Shown here: in pieces, positions 21,043 to 23,631 of the stretch | How the letters are laid out: each line of letters starts with the position of its first letter | Numbering within the stretch: the first letter of the stretch is position 1 | Source: a virus | Virus record (IMG/VR): IMGVR_UViG_3300033571_008202 | Span: 1-23,631 of that record | Length of the DNA stretch: 23,631 nt | Reading direction: 5' to 3' (one strand) | Made by a program: the position numbers and the translations under genes | Notes under the pieces: model-generated | Databases searched by the model: none | Told to the model about the DNA's origin: nothing | What the model saw: only the letters and a program-made list of their open reading frames with translations

Positions 21043-22683
21043 TTATTTCTCGCTTTTGTTAGTTTTAGTCTGCATTGTTGCGTTAATTGTCAATGAACGA
21101 ATATTAGGTCTAAAATAAGACATAAGATATCTCATCTGTAGGCCAGTACCAGTTTTGCGGATAGGGTTACGCCTAGAAAAATCTTCGTTTGCAGGGGCGT
21201 AAAAATCATCCAACTGAGTTGTTGTATCAGGATTTGTGATAACAGCAATAGTTTTAACATTAGCCCCTACCTGACATTCCATTTCAGTCTCAACAGTACT
21301 ATACCGCTTGTCAAAGTTGTTGTTAAAAGTGTACCTGCGAGTAAGGATTTCAGCCTGAATTGGAGTTTTAACAAAGCCTGTTTCTTGCAGGTAAACTCTA
21401 AAATCTTGCTGACCAGCGTCAGGTACAGTTTCAACAAGCGTAAATGGAAGCCTAGGTAGACCCTGTTCACCGCTGTATTCGTCTCCGTTTTCAAGTTCTT
21501 CCAGAAGGAAGATGCCTTCATTGTTATCTACGGCAAACAGTCTACGCTGGTTACCCTTCTTAGCCACGCAGAACTTGATAATGCTGAATCCAGCAGGGTA
21601 AGTATCAACGGATTCCCAGTTCTTAAGGATAAAGTTGTATACAAGAACTGTGTTGTTAACTTCAGATGTACCAGTAGGAACGGCAAGATAGTATCTGTTA
21701 TTCCAATACACAGCCGTAGCCTTGTAAGCAAAAGCCTGATTGATAGTTTGAATTACATCGTCAATCGGAGCAGACAAAGGGTCGGCAACAGTAAGAAGTC
21801 TAACAGCATCATTAGAGCCTACAGATTGAGGATTAAGCAGGTAGATGCCATTGTCAGACAGGAAGATAATACCTCCGTTAGCCTGAACAACGGACTCCTT
21901 GGCAGAGCAACCAATGTCAGTAACAAGCGTTTTAATAAACGAGTTGTTATCAAGAGCATCGCCTGTTGCGTATCTTCCAAATCCAATGTTTACATAGAAA
22001 ATACTATTACGCATAAACACCAAAAACTCATTTAGAGTCCAAGGTGAAACGGCAATAGTTTCGTCATTAGAACCTTCGTTAAAAGTAAAAGCGTCAAGGC
22101 TATCCCAGTGGTTATAGTCAAGATAGTTGCTTACGCACACAGTCTGTCTTGCATCAAACACTTGCTGGTGGTGACCACCCATAGCAATTAGTCTATTACA
22201 GTAGTAAAGAAGACCCTTAGCAGACGGAAACTCGTGACCAAGTCCGCTGGCAGGAAACTCTTCAATTAGATTGTTAGCCAAGTCCCACTTTATAGGTCTG
22301 AGAGAAAATCCTCTAGTAACAAAGATAGTATCAACGGCATAAACGACATCCACTCCTTCTGAAGAAGATAGAGCAATGCCTGTAGGGTACTGCGTGTCAT
22401 TGTACGAGTTTGTGGTAGGATTATAGACTCGGAATCTATCACCCATTACAAGGACAATACGCTCTTGGCCTGTATTGTCGTAGTATACGCCAACGCCATA
22501 AATAGGGTCATCAGCGTCCGTATCTTTTTTACGCTGTAGACCCTTTCTGACGGACACAATACCTCTATCCAATCTTACATTTTGAGCCTTGGTAAGGATG
22601 CCTTGAGGCAAAGCACTAGCGTTGTCTCGGCTGTTTACACCGATGAACGCTAGGTCTCCGTCTTTGGCTGGCTCAAAAGGCAT
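21043..22683 (-). CDS. Tail nozzle/hub protein (P22 gp10 / T7 gp12 type)
   Basis: A 546-residue protein whose N-terminal region (AFIGVNSRDNASALPQGIL, then AQNVRLDRGIVSVRKGLQ) is characteristic of phage tail nozzle or DNA-stabilisation proteins built around a beta-propeller. Recurrent blade-like strands follow: FLVFMRNSIFYVN, GGIIFLSDNGIYLLNP, AVYWNNRYYLAVP, VLVYNFILKNWES, RLFAVDNNEGIFLLEE. The C-terminal third is a beta-rich domain ending TNKSEK. It would close the tail tube below the portal and connect to fibres. The start overlaps the stop of the 35-residue gene by one base (TAATG). Confidence 0.65.
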   Translation of the reverse strand: MPFEPAKDGDLAFIGVNSRDNASALPQGILTKAQNVRLDRGIVSVRKGLQRKKDTDADDPIYGVGVYYDNTGQERIVLVMGDRFRVYNPTTNSYNDTQYPTGIALSSSEGVDVVYAVDTIFVTRGFSLRPIKWDLANNLIEEFPASGLGHEFPSAKGLLYYCNRLIAMGGHHQQVFDARQTVCVSNYLDYNHWDSLDAFTFNEGSNDETIAVSPWTLNEFLVFMRNSIFYVNIGFGRYATGDALDNNSFIKTLVTDIGCSAKESVVQANGGIIFLSDNGIYLLNPQSVGSNDAVRLLTVADPLSAPIDDVIQTINQAFAYKATAVYWNNRYYLAVPTGTSEVNNTVLVYNFILKNWESVDTYPAGFSIIKFCVAKKGNQRRLFAVDNNEGIFLLEELENGDEYSGEQGLPRLPFTLVETVPDAGQQDFRVYLQETGFVKTPIQAEILTRRYTFNNNFDKRYSTVETEMECQVGANVKTIAVITNPDTTTQLDDFYAPANEDFSRRNPIRKTGTGLQMRYLMSYFRPNIRSLTINATMQTKTNKSEK

Positions 22684-22790
22684 TAATTTTTAAAGATAGA
22701 GTAGTAAACCGCTTTAATCTTTTCAGCGTAACGAGCACCAACATAGATGCCAGCAAGCGTAAAAGTAAGGTGAGTGAATAGTGTAATCAT
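22683..22790 (-). CDS. Membrane microprotein, 35 residues
   Basis: An ATG at 22790 opens 35 codons that fill the otherwise empty gap between the 178- and 546-residue genes. Its TAA shares one base with the next ATG (TAATG), and its start is 4 nt after the previous stop. The product has one hydrophobic helix (MITLFTHLTFTLAGIYVGA) followed by a basic amphipathic tail (KIKAVYYSIFKN), a typical one-pass membrane peptide with positive-inside orientation. Function unknown. An accessory holin or antiholin, or a membrane-targeting peptide, is possible. No ribosome-binding motif is visible, as for most genes here. Confidence 0.6.
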   Translation of the reverse strand: MITLFTHLTFTLAGIYVGARYAEKIKAVYYSIFKN

Positions 22791-22794
22791 AGTG

Positions 22795-23331
22795 TTATGG
22801 GGTAAAGTTAGGGTCAGGCATTCCTTCTGGGGTTATATCGTCTTCAACGGCAGAATAATAGTTGTTAAACTGTGTATAGCGGATTTGCAATCTCCATCCG
22901 TCAATTCCAGTTACTTCGTATAAAAGTTCGTTATCATTTCTTGCATAACCACCAGAATATGTTTCAGGCCAATTTGTGTAATATGTAAATGAAGAATGGT
23001 AAGCAAAAGTACCGCCAGAATAAGCAAGTTGCCCTGCCTGTGGATTGTTTGGGTGAGTCCAATAAATAGGGTCTACATTAAATGTACTTTGTGAATATTG
23101 CGTAACCCATCCGCTAGGAGGAAAACTGCATTGTCCCTCAACTGGAGAGCCAACATTAATAGTGTAACCACAATTTCCGTCTGTAAAAGCCTGTGCGGGA
23201 GCACCTACTTCCCAACTAGTACCACTTGCATCTGTTGCAGTTACAGTAGCACAAGTACTGTACGCAAACTGCCCAGCGGCTGGACAGTTATTCTTGCTAG
23301 CAATTACTCCAGTTGTGCTTATTAATTTCAA
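22795..23331 (-). CDS. Virion-like protein with internal repeat, 178 residues
   Basis: I do not recognise a family. The protein is rich in Tyr, Trp, Asn, Ser and Gly with few Lys, as in tail or decoration proteins. A motif occurs twice: NNCPAAGQFAYS (14-25) and NNPQAGQLAYS (95-105). The first half has five Cys. The end is acidic and Pro-rich (DDITPEGMPDPNFTP). The start is TTG at 23331, overlapping the upstream TGA as TTGA; there is no usable internal ATG. It lies between the incomplete tail-type gene and the nozzle gene, so a tail accessory or adhesin role is plausible. Confidence 0.6.
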   Translation of the reverse strand: MKLISTTGVIASKNNCPAAGQFAYSTCATVTATDASGTSWEVGAPAQAFTDGNCGYTINVGSPVEGQCSFPPSGWVTQYSQSTFNVDPIYWTHPNNPQAGQLAYSGGTFAYHSSFTYYTNWPETYSGGYARNDNELLYEVTGIDGWRLQIRYTQFNNYYSAVEDDITPEGMPDPNFTP

Positions 23332-23631
23332 ACAAGGTTACCAGATAGGTAGTAAGCATTTGTGTCCATCTTGACTACAGTACACATAGAATACTGTCCG
23401 TTAAGAATAAACTTATTTCCTTGGGAAAAAATAGTAGCCCCGCTTCCAGCAGAAAATGTTCTTGTGTGTGTAGTGTTGTTTACAAAAACCCACTGAGCAC
23501 CAATAGGAATAGAGTTGTTAGCCTGAAAAACAATAGTCGAATTGCCGCTCCAAACAAGGCGAATCATCACATTGTAAGGACTGCCAGTCGTAATAGACGC
23601 AACCAGCAGATTCCAATCTCCAGTGCTAGGA
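23328..23631 (-). CDS. Tail-type structural protein, C-terminal part (cut by window edge)
   Basis: The frame is open to the right edge of the window, so the true start lies beyond it; GTG and ATG codons at 23565-23570 are internal. The visible sequence runs from PSTGDWNLLVASITTGS to YYLSGNLV. The pattern of alternating beta strands (STIVFQANNSIPIGAQWVFV, TRTFSAGSGATIFS, KFILNGQYSMCTVVKM) ending in YLSGNL is typical of the C-terminal domain of phage fibre or tail proteins. The stop overlaps the next TTG start. The identity of the whole protein cannot be judged. Confidence 0.6.
   Translation of the reverse strand, partial: PSTGDWNLLVASITTGSPYNVMIRLVWSGNSTIVFQANNSIPIGAQWVFVNNTTHTRTFSAGSGATIFSQGNKFILNGQYSMCTVVKMDTNAYYLSGNLV

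Noticed and set aside
1-23631. CRISPR arrays, insertion sequences or integrase genes.
   Set aside because: No regularly spaced direct repeats, no transposase-like or recombinase-like frame and no terminal inverted repeats were seen.

Overview
The window is part of the genome of a tailed bacteriophage, most likely a podovirus (short tail) infecting a Gram-negative bacterium. The evidence is a T7-like run of tail and internal-virion genes, a holin, a lysozyme-family endolysin with a signal peptide, a lipoprotein that resembles a one-piece spanin, and almost complete coding coverage with start/stop overlaps at most junctions. No host can be named from sequence alone.

Layout. Two convergent transcription units meet near 2364-2483. 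The short plus-strand unit (1-2363) starts with the 3' end of a tRNA gene (or a tRNA-derived attachment site). It then carries, tightly overlapped, a secreted SLT-type endolysin (37-465), a 116-residue unknown protein (462-812) with a possible nested frame (535-729), two microproteins (809-970 and 952-1077), a calcineurin-like metallophosphoesterase (1053-1802), a small basic HTH-like protein (1799-2080) and an acidic-tailed small protein (2058-2363). The 120-nt convergence zone holds two inverted repeats and no gene. No other stretch longer than about 10 nt lacks a gene.

The long minus-strand unit is read from right to left and looks like a late operon. In order of transcription it encodes: the 3' part of a tail-type protein (open at the right edge), a 178-residue virion-like protein, a 35-residue membrane microprotein, a 546-residue tail nozzle/hub-like protein, a 385-residue tail fibre-like protein, and a 137-residue GNAT-like protein. 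Then come a 291-residue Gly/Ala-rich protein, a 746-residue coiled-coil protein, one giant 3655-residue protein (5387-16354, about 46% of the window), a holin, a Pro/Gln-rich 102-residue protein, a 564-residue unknown protein and a spanin-like lipoprotein.

How the genes fit together. The 137/291/746/3655 series follows the T7 order gp13-gp14-gp15-gp16, and the 137- and 746-residue members nearly match T7 gp13 and gp15 in length. My reading is that 291, 746 and 3655 are the ejection proteins that enter the host with the DNA. The last one is expanded almost threefold relative to T7 gp16 and carries at least two effector-type regions: a zincin-like region with an altered HExxH motif (about residues 555-673) and an ADP-ribosyltransferase-like region (about 1280-1447). 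It would thus be a virion-delivered polyvalent protein, which is the most interesting object here. Lysis genes are split: the endolysin is in the plus unit, the holin and spanin-like genes in the minus unit.
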